Assembly: GCA_947396885.1 (NCBI GenBank)
Contig: OX377206.1
Span: 50,513,631-50,577,630, forward strand
Direction of reading: 5' to 3'
DNA from: Heligmosomoides polygyrus polygyrus
Taxonomy: Eukaryota; Nematoda; Chromadorea; Rhabditida; Heligmosomidae
Length of the DNA: 64,000 nt
Shown: in pieces, positions 1 through 10,904 of the stretch
Layout: every line of letters starts with the position of its first letter
How positions within the stretch are numbered: position 1 is the first letter of the stretch
Made by a program: the position numbers and the translations under genes
The notes under the pieces: generated by a model
What the model saw: the letters and a program-made list of their open reading frames with translations, nothing else
The model's database searches: none
Told to the model about the DNA's origin: nothing

Positions 1-260
1 ACTCGTCGCGGCCCGCCACATTCGCCGTCCGCGGATCGCCGCCGACAAACGACGAGGGGCTGTAATACTTCCCGCCCGCGGGACGGCGGCCGTACGCGGT
101 GCACTGCAGCGCGGAAGGCTGTCGTCCCACGGAGTTCGGCGCGGGAAACGCGTTCCAATGCTACGCTAGCCGCCCCGGGACGACGACGACCGTCCGCGGT
201 GCACCTTCCATCCGCGGACGTCCCGCGGATGCTCCCGCGGGAGTATAACATAGGCCTGAG
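1..260. repeat. Right end of a GC-rich inverted-repeat (MITE-like) element, cut by window start
   Basis: A very CG-rich stretch of repeated CCGCGG/CGTCC motifs ends at 242-257 with AGTATAACATAGGCCT. The same terminus closes the GC-rich element at 49,309-49,328, and an inverted version opens that element at 47,752. This is therefore probably the right end of another member of the family, with its left end outside the window. No coding frame is credible in it. Confidence 0.5.
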
Positions 261-759
261 CGTTTTATAAGCTAATCCTTACAAATTATTGCTGGCAAAT
301 TATTTAGCGACCAGACGTTCAGCGGCCTGTCGTCCGCCAAACGTCTGGTTGGGGACTCCGCACCAAGCCCCGAGAATAGAACACCCAAACACGTCTTGTT
401 TTTCTTTATGCCTCCTTACTTTCATTGCACTAAAAGGCTGGTTTTACTACTTAGAATTGTATGGCGGGGTATGGAGGAGCAAGAAACTTCAAAACTGTTG
501 CTACGAAGCCTGTCCACCCTCTATCGCATGTACGCGACCTATTCTCCGAAATGTCCGCTCTCTACGTGGCGAGAAACAGATTGTGAGAGTCTCAATCCAA
601 AGCGGGTAGTCTGCAGAAACGTAAATGAAATTAATCGGTAGTGGTCGAACGGCGGTTGACATCATTTACTGTTCGACAGTAGTAGTGCTCCTCCGACTCC
701 CGTAGTCATTCTCCATACGCCCCACCCCTCACCTCACCCATGTGCCGGTAGAGAAACAG
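261..759. other. No recognisable gene
   Basis: Short overlapping reading frames only. I see no motif, splice structure or repeat that I can name. Confidence 0.5.
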
Positions 760-1003
760 AGTGAGAGTCAAGCACGCGCACGCTCGTTACACGAAACTTT
801 CAAAAGGTCATCTGCAAATGTCTGATCCGGCACGCCTCCTGGATCTGGACACACGTTACATAATGTCCGTGACGCATTTACTGAGCACCAATGCACGTGT
901 CACGACGTTGCCACGATGTCTACGATACGTATTCCGCATCCCCACACACGTGGCACACCTTCTATGACACGTTTTCTGCATCCCGACACACGTTGGACGG
1001 CAC
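760..1003. repeat. Degenerate ~45-bp minirepeats of the CACGT...GACGT family
   Basis: Repeated phrases such as 'cccgacacacgttgga', 'acgttggacggcac' and 'tctgcatccc' recur every 40-60 bp. Related units occur at 1,420-1,500, 1,725-1,780, 2,130-2,165, 19,925-19,975, 21,060-21,235, 21,740-21,850, 22,925-23,050, 35,160-35,235 and 56,660-56,720. The fuller copies read roughly GGCACGTTGGGCGACGT followed by GTTCGGCACGTCTTCTGAAT. Confidence 0.5.
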
Positions 1004-1006
1004 TGA

Positions 1007-1374
1007 CAAGGGAAGGGTCTGAAGCGTATGTCTGAACGGGGGGAGCGAGTCATATAGGGGGAATCCTCACCCCTCAATTAGTATGAAAATGTGTTTATTT
1101 TTTGCCAAGTCGTTAAAAGCAAGGAGTAGGGGTTCACAATGGGATATGGTGCAGCACGCGTTTGGGGTCTTGTACGCCCGCGATGCCTCTGGCAGTGGCC
1201 CAGAGCGCAGGTGGGTAGAGGTTTGAGTCATGTGAGAGAGGTCGGGGGTTTGCCTCCCCCCTACTCCTTGGGTTTAACGACTTAGCTAAAAATAAACACA
1301 TTTTCATACTTATTGAGGGGCGAGGATTCCCGACTCGCTCCCCCTTCAGACATACGCTTCAGACCCTTCCCTTG
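1007..1374. mobile_element. Foldback element with ~120-bp inverted arms
   Basis: 1007-1132 is closely matched by the reverse complement of 1257-1374. Both arms run through caagggaagggtctgaagcg, GAGCGAGT, CCCTCAAT, GTATGAAAATGTGTTTATTT, AAGTCGTTAAA and AAGGAGTAGGGG. The ~124-bp loop has no credible reading frame. The form is that of a nonautonomous DNA transposon or MITE; I could not define a target duplication. Confidence 0.7.
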
Positions 1375-1380
1375 CGAGAG

Positions 1381-2358
1381 AAAGTAGTGGTCCCCTTACT
1401 GGTACCCCTATTCCTTTGATTCACGACGCATGTTGGACGGATGACGTCTTTGGTAGGTCTTGTGAGTTCCTACGCACGTTGGACAATATTGAATGAAAAC
1501 ACTGTTTCCCCATTAGTAAATCCATCCCCCCTCCCCTTCGTAGTCTACATTACTTCTCCTCCTTAGTAGGCTCCGTTTATATTTCCGACGCTGAGCGACG
1601 TGACGGCATGTACAATGGCGAAATTGATCAATCGCGACGCCCGATCAATGTGACCACAATACCTAGCGTCGCGTCGCTCGGCGTCGAAGTATAAAAGGGC
1701 CCTTACTGGTGCTCTCTACTCTTCTTAATCCCAACGCCCGCTGGAGGACGTCTTCGGTACGCATTCTGAATCTCGACGCGGCATTTGATTCCCATCTATC
1801 CCCATCTGCAACCCGGTGGCGTGCTCGCTCACCACATCGTAAACTGGTGTGATCCGTCGCCAATATTATAGGGTCCCCAGCAGTCGCCCATGATTAAGCT
1901 CAAAGAGAGACGGCTGGCATATACCACCCTGTCGAAGGCATCCCTTGGCTTTGATCCCACTCCCCGTATCTGATTAACCTTGCATTCCTTCTGTTCTATT
2001 TTGTTGATATTATCCAACACCGATGCAGTTACGAGCTAATTATAGGCAGCTATATTTTCGCAAACCAGGGCTGACGAATTTACCTGCTGTGGGGAGCTTT
2101 CTTCATCATCCGAATCGGCGCTGTCGACCATCGACGACTTCTTGGATCCCGACGCTTGTTCGGTGAGACTAAATGAGTCACTGACATTCATTAAATAAAA
2201 ATGGTTAAACGTCTTACAAGTTGTGTTTCTCTATGGGTATGTTGTAGGGCAGCTTATTCGCCAACGTAATCATATAACCACGTCGACATTCGCAGTGCGT
2301 CTTACACTGTGTCACAATGAAAAATCGCCTGCAGTGTTGTTTGAATCTGTAACTAGAG
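1381..2358. repeat. Intergenic: minirepeats and a decayed palindromic MITE
   Basis: Minirepeat units occur at 1,420-1,500 and 1,725-1,780. 1,590-1,680 carries a decayed inverted repeat around 'gaaattgatcaatcgcgacg', related to the better-preserved palindrome at 16,507-16,630. Nothing else is recognised. Confidence 0.4.
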
Positions 2359-2382
2359 TTTATTTATTTATTTATTTATTTT
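2359..2382. repeat. (TTTA)n microsatellite, presumed 3' tail of CR1-like element
   Basis: Six TTTA units abut the 3' side of a minus-strand non-LTR retrotransposon. The second CR1-like element here ends at a matching repeat (38,412-38,434), so on the minus strand both finish in (TAAA)n, as expected for 3' ends of non-LTR elements. Confidence 0.6.
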
Positions 2383-2529
2383 GTGGCGCGAATTATCGCG
2401 CGGTGCCATACAACACACCTACATGCAACACCCATTAGAAATGGCATGACAACACAAACATATCCAAAGAGAGATTACTAAAAAAACAGACAATTGGATA
2501 AAAATAAAAGGACTAAATTCAGAAGTATT

Positions 2530-4365
2530 TCAATCGCTGGTCAATGAATTTCTTAAATCGGCCGAGGGACATCTGAAGCACATTATCCTTGAGCAGTGGT
2601 CAAAAAACTCGAATGGTTCTGTTCGAAAAAAGTTTGATTGGATTTGGCTTTGGCTCTTCATAACTGGATCGGTGGCTCTTAGGTAACCATATCTTGTTCT
2701 GGCCTCAGGTAATACCGAAAAGAAGTCTGAGGCTTCTATTTGTACTCTGCCTGTTAGTATTTTGAACATCATCACAAGATCGAATTTTGTTCTCCTACTC
2801 CCTCCTTAGGGACGACAAACCCAATTGAGTAGCCCATCGGGAATGGAGGAATAGTCCATCGCATAACACCTCAGCATCAGTTTGCGGGTGAAGTTATTCT
2901 GGGCCCTCTCCAGCAGACGAATATCCTTGCGTTTGTAAGGATTGAAGACGGTAGTCCCACTTTCAACGATTGGCCTGATGTACATTTTATAAGCCCTTAA
3001 TAGAACCTTGGGATTTTTGGTTCTAAACATCCGAAAAAGATTGTAGATACGAGCCATACCTTTCTTTATGAGCATACTGTAGTGAGGCCCGAAGTCTAGA
3101 TTGCTGTTTATGAGATAACCGAGATCTCTAACTTCGTCTACCCTTCTTAGCGGAGTGGATCCGATAGAATACGTTGTAGTGGCGGTTTTATCCAAAATGA
3201 CGAAAACCTGAGTTTTTTCCACAGCAAGGGGTAGTTCCCAATATTCGGACCACTTGCTAACAAAATTTATAGCAGTTTGCAAGCGGTCCGTGTCCATTGG
3301 CGACTCTATGACCTTATAAATTTTTATATCGTCGGCGTACATTTTATATGTGACTCCAAGATTTTCGATAATAATGGGAATTTCAAACGTGTAAATCAGA
3401 AACAGAATGGGGGAAAGAACCCCACCTTGCGGGACACCGCTGCATGCTTCATACACGGGTGAGAACTCTTTACCTATACGTACTTGGAAAGTCCTACTAT
3501 CAAGGAAATCACGTATCCACGATATAATCCTATGGTGAATTCCAACAGATGATAATTTATGCATTAATTTGGAGTGGGAAACCTTGTCGAATGCTTTCCG
3601 GAAATCAAAGAAAACAACATCCACCCTTTTCTTGTCTTCCCTTGCTCTAGTCCAGTCGTTCATCGCTGTAAGAACTGCAGATTCTACTGATCTACCTTCC
3701 ATAAATCCAAACTGGGTGCTCGAAGTGACGTTGTGCCTGATTAAGTGAGCTACAATATGTTTTTTTCGTAATTTTCTCAAACGCTCTAGCAAAAATCGAG
3801 GTAATGCTAACAGGTCGATAGTTTCTCGGGTCATTAAGCGGCACTTTCTTAGATACAGGTGTAATTAGAGCATGCTTCCAGCGTTGAGGCACTTCTGATC
3901 TCATATAACTCAAATTAAAAATGTACTCGAGAGGGAGATTAATGAAGGGTAGAATTCTTTTAATAAAACATAGTGGAACAAAGTCTCGTAGACGACGATG
4001 AAGGCCAGCTCTCAAGCAATTTAAGGATTTCATCTCTCTGGAACCACAGCGTGGGTTCCATTTCAGGATAAGACGGGAAATTTGCGATCTCAGAATCAGA
4101 AGGCGCAGTGCCTCTGCCCGGTTTATTGAAGGAGTCATAGAAGATCTTAGCCAAGAGATCTTCTTTCAACTCCTCCCGAACAACCGGATACCCATCATCC
4201 GGTACTAGGCAGGGTATCGAGCGTGACTCTTTCCTCGAGTTGACATATCGGTAGATCCTTGCCAAGTCTCCGGATCCAGTAATTTTCTTTTCCACAAACA
4301 TCAAATACCTCTCTAAAGCTTTTTCCGTTCTGTGATTTATTGCCCTATAGAGTTGCAGGTTTTAT
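2530..4365 (-). pseudogene. CR1-like non-LTR retrotransposon ORF2, 5'-truncated reverse transcriptase
   Basis: Encodes the reverse transcriptase that copies the element's RNA at a nicked target. Reading down the minus strand: an RT N-terminal segment (about 4,365-3,700; AINHRTEKALERYL, then YRPVSITSI), then a 342-codon frame at 3834-2806 with FFDFRKAFDKVSH, GVPQGGVLSPILF and the catalytic MYADDIKIY box. A C-terminal tail typical of the family (MYIRPIVESGTTVFNP, NNFTRKLM) follows, ending near 2530. The frames shift at least three times. The endonuclease domain and ORF1 are missing, so the copy is dead and 5'-truncated near 4,365, as is usual for non-LTR insertions. It is closely similar to the longer copy at 38.4-42.3 kb. 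The CR1 assignment is from motif style, not a phylogeny. Confidence 0.88.
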
Positions 4366-6343
4366 GCCTGAACGTATAAAGCCATGTATGCGCACCACAT
4401 ATCGGGTACAATAGCGAAAGTGTTCGTATTTTGCTAAGGCTTTGCAGCTCAATATCGGCCGTAACTTTTGACCTTTGGACGGAGGAAGCGCAAAAAACTC
4501 ACTTAGCTTTTTGATAGCGCTCTTCAAATTGCATGCTTTAAAATATAGATTTGATATTTGGAGTCCCTCCGGTAAAGAGAAGAACGCCCAGTAAATTTTA
4601 AAAGCTTGATTTGTTGACCTGTATTGTGTCGGCGCAGCGGACACCTTCACTCGCGGACGATAATCACACCTACAGGTCATATTGTGAATACAGCTCATCG
4701 AATCAAAGTTTGATACATATACTGTGCTTTTACCACTTTATTGGATAGATCATTCGATTTATTTGATCCCTAATATCAAATTTGTTTAAAAGCATGCAGA
4801 TCGAAAAACACTACAAAAAAGCGGTGGAAAGGGCTTTTTTCGCGCATTTTCCGCCCAAACACCAAAAGGTACGGCCGCCGTTGTACAAATGCCCCTCCCC
4901 TAGATGAATACGATTCATAAACCTGGAATCGGCTACCAAAACGCCGGAACAAATATGAAAAACTACAGACATGCCAGTATTATAATGTTAAGGTGTACCT
5001 AAATGATGTTACAAGATGTTTTGTTGCAATCGATGCGCCAGGTAAGACTGGAGCCCGCATTCCCTGCCTTCCGGGCAAGATGTTAGCCCTCTGCGCTATC
5101 AGCGTTGTTATATCATTCGCCACATCTGCGACATCCTCGTTGCAAACCCCTGGAGTGCCTTCCTCTGCCTAAGTCCATGCTCTCCTCCGCTGACGCGGAA
5201 GGGACTCCAGGGTGTGGCTCGGAGGGCGGAACTTTTACTCACTTTTAGCTTTGCCGACAGCCGCGCGCGCCGCTTACGCGACGTCGCCAGCTATTCGCTG
5301 GCGGTGCGCATGAGATTTACTCACAAGAGTTCCATTAGTGGACTTTTTGGTGTCTAGTATTGCATGAACGTGCGAACAGGAACTGGCTACTGCGAATTTT
5401 CGCTGTTACTAACAGCAAACTAACTCACACTATCAGCTAACTAATATTGTAACTACTATTGTGACAAGGTCCTTACTATTAGTAGGAAGCACGTCGCGTT
5501 TTTTTTATTTATTTAAGTGGAGTGTTTTGAGAGAGGTGTAATGAGTGACGCCTACATGAAGTTCTAAGGTGAAGATATGTGTGCTCGTTACAATTGTTTT
5601 TGTTGCGTATTACGGGTGTGAAATGGCACGGAAACAGAAATTTTTCTACCAGTTAACCAAACATCGCGACATCTTAGACGATGGAGTGCCGTAATCTCTT
5701 TTTATGGAACAAAAATGGCTGCCTTTCTTCTCTTTAGACCAAACTTTAAACCATTGTTTTTCCCAAAAAAAATAGAATTTTATAAAATTTCAAACAGTAT
5801 CTTCACTTATTGAGCAGGTAAACTAAATATTATAAAAATCATTCTGAAAACTTTCGCCGAACAATATTTATTCAAACCTTTTTGTAGAATCTCCAGTTGA
5901 ACGTGGAAATGGCTCATTTTGAATTGGAAGACGTTCAGCTTTTTTCCTTTTTCTTTCTAAAAGCGTTAGACCTGTTTAAAGTGTCCAATCTGGCGTGATA
6001 ATTGTATGTACAAACTTCAACATGGTTCAACAATAAGCAATCATCAAGGCCGGGGCGACGATTGGCAATTCGCCAGCTGTCGATAATCGCTGCAGGACCC
6101 ACGCGCACGGAGCTAACAAGCCGTACGCGTTTTCGCCGCATCATCGCGGGCTTACCGCGGACGGCGGCGTCGCGCCCGAGGCGCGCGGCCGATAAAAGTT
6201 CCCGCACCCCGTGCTGAAATAGCCTGCATCCTGGAGTCCCCAATACGAAAGCAAAGAAGACATGGATCTGTAATCAAAAAATGGAGATAAGACTACACTC
6301 ACATTTTTTGTATGTAGCTCGCCGCGGCATGCTATCGCGACAC
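4366..6343. other. Intergenic with dispersed repeats; one unassigned 117-codon frame
   Basis: An open frame at 4698-4345 (-) has no domain I recognise and runs to the truncation point of the CR1-like element. 5,770-5,910 is AT-rich and shares the phrase 'aatctccagttgaacgtgga' with 44,790-44,820, so it is a dispersed repeat. 6,344-6,357 is a C homopolymer whose length may be a sequencing artefact. No gene is supported. Confidence 0.35.
5025..5107 (-). repeat. tRNA-like (decayed) sequence, probable SINE head
   Basis: On the minus strand TAGCGCAGAGGGCTAACA resembles a tRNA D-arm/A box. It is followed after ~30 nt by GCGGGCTCCAGTC, a weak B-box match, and GGCGCATCG. The arms do not form a clean cloverleaf, so this is a tRNA-derived repeat or pseudogene rather than a functional tRNA. 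Confidence 0.3.
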
Positions 6344-6403
6344 CCCCCCCCCCCCCCAACTACCATAGCGCCGAGACTTTGGCGCCTTTGGAGTGCGCCG
6401 TGA

Positions 6404-6590
6404 GCAATGTATATAGAATCGAACCTATCAATCGAGTGGGCGCGAGAGCTTGTAGAGTGGGCGTTTGAAGAGCTTTATCGAACATTCCCAGCAGCCATAC
6501 TCAGGAATTGCGCTAAGACTGTCCAGCTTGCTTTTGGAGCGCGCCGTAAGCAATGCATACAGAATCGAACCTATCAATCGAGTGGGGCGA
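6404..6590 (+). repeat. Two tandem copies of a B-box-containing repeat core
   Basis: The phrase 'agaatcgaacctatcaatcg' occurs at ~6,415-6,434 and ~6,560-6,579, each preceded by 'gcaatgyata' and followed by agtggg. Its reverse complement contains GGTTCGATTC, a pol III B-box. Inverted relatives lie at ~18,400-18,440, 18,548-18,580, 19,040-19,080 and 19,230-19,270. Confidence 0.55.
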
Positions 6591-6929
6591 CCGCTCGCAA
6601 ATTGCACGCGCGGGCGTATTTGGAGCGCAATAACTCTTTCAAGTTAGCCGTTTCGGCTGCAACTCGTAGGTCTTGTAGGCAGTAGAACCGTCTAGTAGTA
6701 CACTAAAGTAAAACGGTGTAGCTAAGGAAGAGACAATGTTACAAGGGTGTGAAAATGCAGGTGAGGCTTGTGTGACGCATTTTTTTCGAATTCGGTGGTC
6801 CACTGCGGGAGCACCCGGCGAGCAAACGACCTTTAAAGGCGTATGCAAACAGAGCGGTTGAGGTACTTCACGCTTAGAAGTCCAAAACTTCCTAAAATGC
6901 CTTAGCCTGAGCTGCCAGTTTAAGATGGC

Positions 6930-7220
6930 GGAAGATAACGGTTAGAGATTCTCGCGCTCTTACTTGCCCAGATTTGAGTGTTCGACACTCGCAATGGTAC
7001 TGTTCTTCTCTTTCGCATAGAAAGCAATATCAAACGGTAACAATTTCGACCGATTTTAGAAATATCGAGTTTTTGGTAGTTTCGCATCAAGGACGAAGCC
7101 GCTTGAGGCCGCGGCAGACGGACGTTGACGTCATTGAAAACCGATATCTTCGAATTGCGCCACGCTTCATACCATTCAATAAAGCTTTTCATGTTGAATT
7201 GAATGGTGTTATTGGGAGTA
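6930..7220 (+). repeat. Solo arm of the foldback family found at 15.28-18.06 kb
   Basis: Phrases such as 'cttgcccagatttgagtgtt', 'caatttcgaccgattt' and 'gacgtcattgaaaaccgat' match, in order, the arms at 15,340-15,500 and, reversed, 17,830-18,010. The second arm is absent, so this is a partial copy. The short reading frames across it in both strands look incidental. Confidence 0.55.
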
Positions 7221-7259
7221 GGGAAAACTGTAAGCTATCTGCGTCTTCTGCAAGACTGT

Positions 7260-7308
7260 TAGCTATCTGCGTCTTCCGCAAGACCGCTGCGGAAGACGCA
7301 GATAGCTA
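7260..7308. repeat. Perfect 21-bp stem hairpin
   Basis: 7260-7280 is the exact reverse complement of 7288-7308, with loop agaccgc. A further near-copy of the arm (agctatctgcgtcttctgca) lies directly upstream at ~7,232. It sits about 100 bp outside the BEL-1 left LTR. A small palindromic repeat or a local template-switch duplication. Confidence 0.85.
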
Positions 7309-7402
7309 ATTGCCTACAAATCTGCATGAAAGTAGAACGCTTAAGGTTTTTTTTTACAATGACACGCTCACAACTCCCTAGCTGATTAAACTGCTTTAAC
7401 AC

Positions 7403-7407
7403 CAGCT
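7403..7407. repeat. BEL-1 target-site duplication (CAGCT), left copy
   Basis: The five bases CAGCT directly precede the left LTR and recur directly after the right LTR at 15273-15277. This fixes both element boundaries. Confidence 0.85.
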
Positions 7408-7610
7408 TGTGGCGGGTTAGGCCAACTGTCGAATTCGTACCCCTTTCGAGGTACACGGTGGTTTAGTGGATAATATCTTTATTAGCGGACGTACCGTCTG
7501 AGCCGAGGTGTTGGAGAAGACTGCCGTTTGGCTCGGCTGCGAGCCAATCGCTTGCTCGCGGACCGCCCGAACATGATTTACAGCGGGTCGTGTTGCCTTT
7601 GTCCACGACG
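7408..7610 (-). repeat. BEL-1 3' LTR
   Basis: Direct repeat of 15072-15272 with about a dozen differences. On the minus strand it ends AACCCGCCACA. The expected terminal TG at its other end reads CG, a point change. An AATAAA poly(A) signal is present on the minus strand (7478-7483). Confidence 0.9.
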
Positions 7611-7822
7611 CTCCCGGCACAACAACGAAACAAAACAAACAAACATAATACATCAATTTAATTCTAGATCGGTTTGAAGGGCCCTTTCCATAAGGCGTAG
7701 ACGTGAAATTGACTTGACGAGCGTCGACGACGTAGACGAGTGATATTTGAGGGATGGATCTCGTGGTAGAGCGTAGGCGAGAGTCGGCGTCCTGGCGTGT
7801 GAGTGGAATAATTTGAGGCGAT

Positions 7823-8500
7823 TCATGGTCGCCGTTTCTGACGAATAAATGCAGACGAGAAAGACGAAGATGAAGATGAATAGTAGAAGTAGCTGACGAA
7901 GTGATGTGAAGATGAATAGTAGTAGTAGCTGACGAAGTGATGATGGTCAAAATTTATTTTTCTTAGGGTTGGTCCCATTCGTCCCGGGCACGTAAGGGCA
8001 TTATGTGGCTGACAGCAGACATTACACATCACCATGCATTCTTCTCCATGTGCCGGTTTCAGGCACTGCCCGCACAGTCCCATCTTCGAGATGTGGAAAG
8101 TACGGGCATACGTTCCGGAGAACCGCGGACAGCGTCAGCTGGCATGGGAGTTGAGGTTGTCCTCCAGCGTATAGAATATGCAGGCTGACTTCGGTCTCGT
8201 TCGCTCTATAAGAGCAGAGATCTCTGGTTTTAGCGTGCCCAACTCTTGCATAGCATCCGGCATAGACGACAGCCTCTTTAGAGACTTGTCGATCTTAACC
8301 AGTCGAGTGACGATGACAGAGACGAAGTAGACGAGCTTTAGGCAGATACAGTACCGGACGCGTCTTTTGAATAGACGCCGAAAAAACCGCACTTTTGCGG
8401 TTTTTTCGGCGTCTATTCAAAAGACGCGTCCGGTACTGTACAGTCGCTCTTCTTATCCATCGTTTTGAGGAGCTCCGTGTGCAGCAGATCAGCCTACCCA
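7823..8500 (-). pseudogene. BEL-1 3' ORF: coiled-coil-like region plus zinc-knuckle
   Basis: Downstream of the integrase and before the 3' LTR, one minus-strand frame runs from about 8392 to 7823 with a single in-frame stop near 8135. Its first part is leucine/charge-rich (KIDKSLKRLSSMPDAMQEL, then a segment starting LKPEISALIERTRP) and could form a helix. The second part holds Cys/His clusters: CGQC, HGEEC, CNVCC, then HNALTC. The tail dissolves into Tyr/Ser microsatellite. Spacing of the Cys/His cluster resembles the 3' ORF of BEL-2 (CVLC...CFRC...SALC). A 45-bp perfect palindrome interrupts its start. It looks like a nucleic-acid-binding gag-like protein; BEL-1 already has a normal gag. 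Function unknown. Confidence 0.5.
8347..8440. repeat. Perfect 45-bp stem palindrome with 4-nt loop
   Basis: 8347-8391 is the exact reverse complement of 8396-8440, with loop CTTT. The outer stem includes GTACCGGACGCGTC and the inner part AAAAAACCGCA. It lies inside the BEL-1 3' ORF. Perfect identity within an otherwise decayed element implies a recent inverted duplication, or an assembly or polymerase foldback artefact. Confidence 0.95.
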
Positions 8501-8591
8501 AGCAGCAGTCTTCTCCAACTTGAGAAAAAGAGCGTGTTACGGCACGCCTTTGTTAACTCTTGTTTGTTTGAGTGTCTCTAAGAGCTGTTAG

Positions 8592-9914
8592 CTAGTCGGA
8601 ACTCCATTTTCCCAGAATTTTGATGACATTCTTTTCCGAGAACTCAAGTGCTTTTTTTGCTTGAGTCACTGTTTGAATAAGCTCTGGATCATACAATGGA
8701 TCAGACATGTCCAGCACTACATTAATATTTAGGATTGAGAAACTGACGTTTTTGCCTAGAAAATCGATCGTTCGCAAAGATATTTCACTTAAGTCGCTTG
8801 TCCGCACCTTAGTAATTGGCCGAGTATTCAGAGTATTCAGAATAGCTTCTATTATGGCAATTGCAGTGCATAGTTGGGTAAAGTCAGCTTCTTTCTGCCA
8901 AACGTTTTTTGGAGACCTCTTTTCACTGATCTCACCAGTCTTTCCCAGACGCCACCCTTCCAGGGAGCTCCTGGTGGGTTGAAAATCCATTGGATTCCTT
9001 CTGCAGCACAGTACGACATTACCGCGTTTGTGTTTTCTTCCTCGTCTTCAAAAAAACTCTGTATAATGTTTTGACCAAGCTCGAAGTTGCTTTCGAAATG
9101 ATCTGACGTACTTTGGAACGCCTCTTCTTGAAATGAATCGTATGAAACTGTCGAGGAACGCGCCCGTTCTAAGGTTTTCTACGACTTCAAGGGGAACATC
9201 TCTTGTGGTCAGGCATGTCTACAAGCATACGTACAATTTTTCCTGATTATGGCTTTCGATAGGCCCAAGGAAATCGCATCCCACTTTTTCGGATGTTTTC
9301 GATACGAGTACTCGATCTTTTGGCAATGGTGCCATTTCCGGTAGTGAGAATGGAAGTCCGTGACATTCTGGGCATATTGCACACTGTCTAATATACGTTT
9401 TTATGAGACTTGATGGTTCTGGAATCCGGAATCGTTGCCTTACGAGAGCAAGCAATTGTTCCTTGCCACAGTGGGCATTGTTCTTATGAATATCCACGAT
9501 TATCAGTCTGGCGAGGTTCGATTTACAAGGAATAAATATTGGTGATTTCGTATCTTCTAGAATGCAAGCGTTTTGCAGCCTTGATACGTATCGTATAATG
9601 CCAAAGATATCCTTTACTAACTTTTTCTGGAGATGCCGTTTTTGCAGTTCCTTGATACGATAAGAACTTTGTAAAATGAATAAACGCTTCGCCAGCACTA
9701 TGTCGATTGCGTTAATTTGAGCAGAATCGGGAAACTTATTTAGTATTTCCATCTTAATGTCGACAGCGTGGCTAATGTTGGTACTTAAAATCCCCTTTTT
9801 AAGACCCTTTCCTACTATTGCCATTGTTCTTTTGGCAGTAGAAAATCGAGAAAATCTCGTCAAATCGATAGTTTTATCACTTTCGTGAGATAAATTATCT
9901 TCGCGTATCTCCAC
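8592..9914 (-). pseudogene. pol: BEL-1 integrase
   Basis: Integrates the element's cDNA. The frame at 9914-9219 (231 codons) holds an H2C2 zinc-binding N-terminal domain (DIHKNNAHCGKEQLL, then QCAICPEC) and the start of the catalytic core with its first Asp in GCDFLGPI. The chain continues with frameshifts to 8990-8592, which begins with the W-rich segment after the third acidic residue (DFQPTRSSLEGWRLG, damaged) and runs to RTIDFLGKNVSF, typical of the BEL integrase C-terminal part. It stops at 8592. Upstream it joins RNase H. Confidence 0.85.
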
Positions 9915-10041
9915 TTTTGTTTGTGTGATTTCTTCGACCAGTTGGGTAAGTTTCGCTCGGCAATATTGTTAATTGATGTCAAGGCCCAGGTGATCTTTTC
10001 GCCTGCTAACCAATTTGGACCTCTAAACCAGCTGTGGTTGC

Positions 10042-10904
10042 TCATATCTGCAGCCGAAAGCCCTCTAGTTCCGGCATATGATGGGTTTGCTCTTTAGAGA
10101 CGTAGTAAAAGTTTACGGAAACCTGATTTTGCTTCAGTTTGCTCACAATCTTGTTTACTCTATCTTTCTGGTTCGTCACAAATAGCGGCAATTTGCACGA
10201 GGACTTTATCCATGCTAGCGCTACTTTGGAGTCAGTTACGATGTTGATCTCATGAATAAGGTCTGAGAGATTATTGCATATATTGCAGCTAAGCCGTGCA
10301 CCCATAAAAGCCGTGCGCCAATAACTCCAATCTTGGAACGGTTTGCTTGCCCTTCTTAGGTGCGAGTTTTGCCTTTCCACTAATTAAGGAGCTCACCGCT
10401 GATGTGTTGGTTGACCTCAGAAAGCAGCAGGTCGTCAACGCAATTTCGCTGGCGTCACAAAATGCCCACAAGCTAGCGCCTTCGATTTTTGAGTCTATAC
10501 AGCGGGGAATGCTTACGGCTACATCTCGCACAGCAAGACATACGTTTGGTCGCTTACCAAACCTTGACCCACTTTCTACTGAGGTCAGAGGATAGCGTGT
10601 CATTCCACTCTAAGTTAGTGCTGTATATTTCCCGCACCAAATGCTTCAGTCTAATTAGCAGTGGTGTTACTATACCGATTGGATCATATATGGGATTTAA
10701 GTGGCTGACAATGTTACGCTTTGCCACTTTTTCCTTCACATGAATTGCAGTTACCGAAAATTCATCTGTTTCAGTACTATAGTGGACGCCCAAAAATTTG
10801 ATTTTCCCGGTAGAGCCTTTGTCGCACTCTGGAATTTCGGCATTAACCTCTTCGCTGTTTGATATATTAGGGGGGGGGGGGGGGAGCCAAAAGTAATGAG
10901 ACAC
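10042..10904 (-). pseudogene. pol: BEL-1 RT C-terminal part and RNase H
   Basis: After the mariner insertion the pol chain resumes near 10865 with the connection region (KFLGVHYSTETDEF; NPIYDPIGIVTPLL) at 10,860-10,554. RNase H follows: FCDASEIALTTCCF, then a PRLELLA segment, and IVTDSKVALAWIKSS at ~10,230. Two frame changes separate these blocks. The first codons of the annotated frame (10904-10870) are mariner sequence and not part of the gene. Confidence 0.85.
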
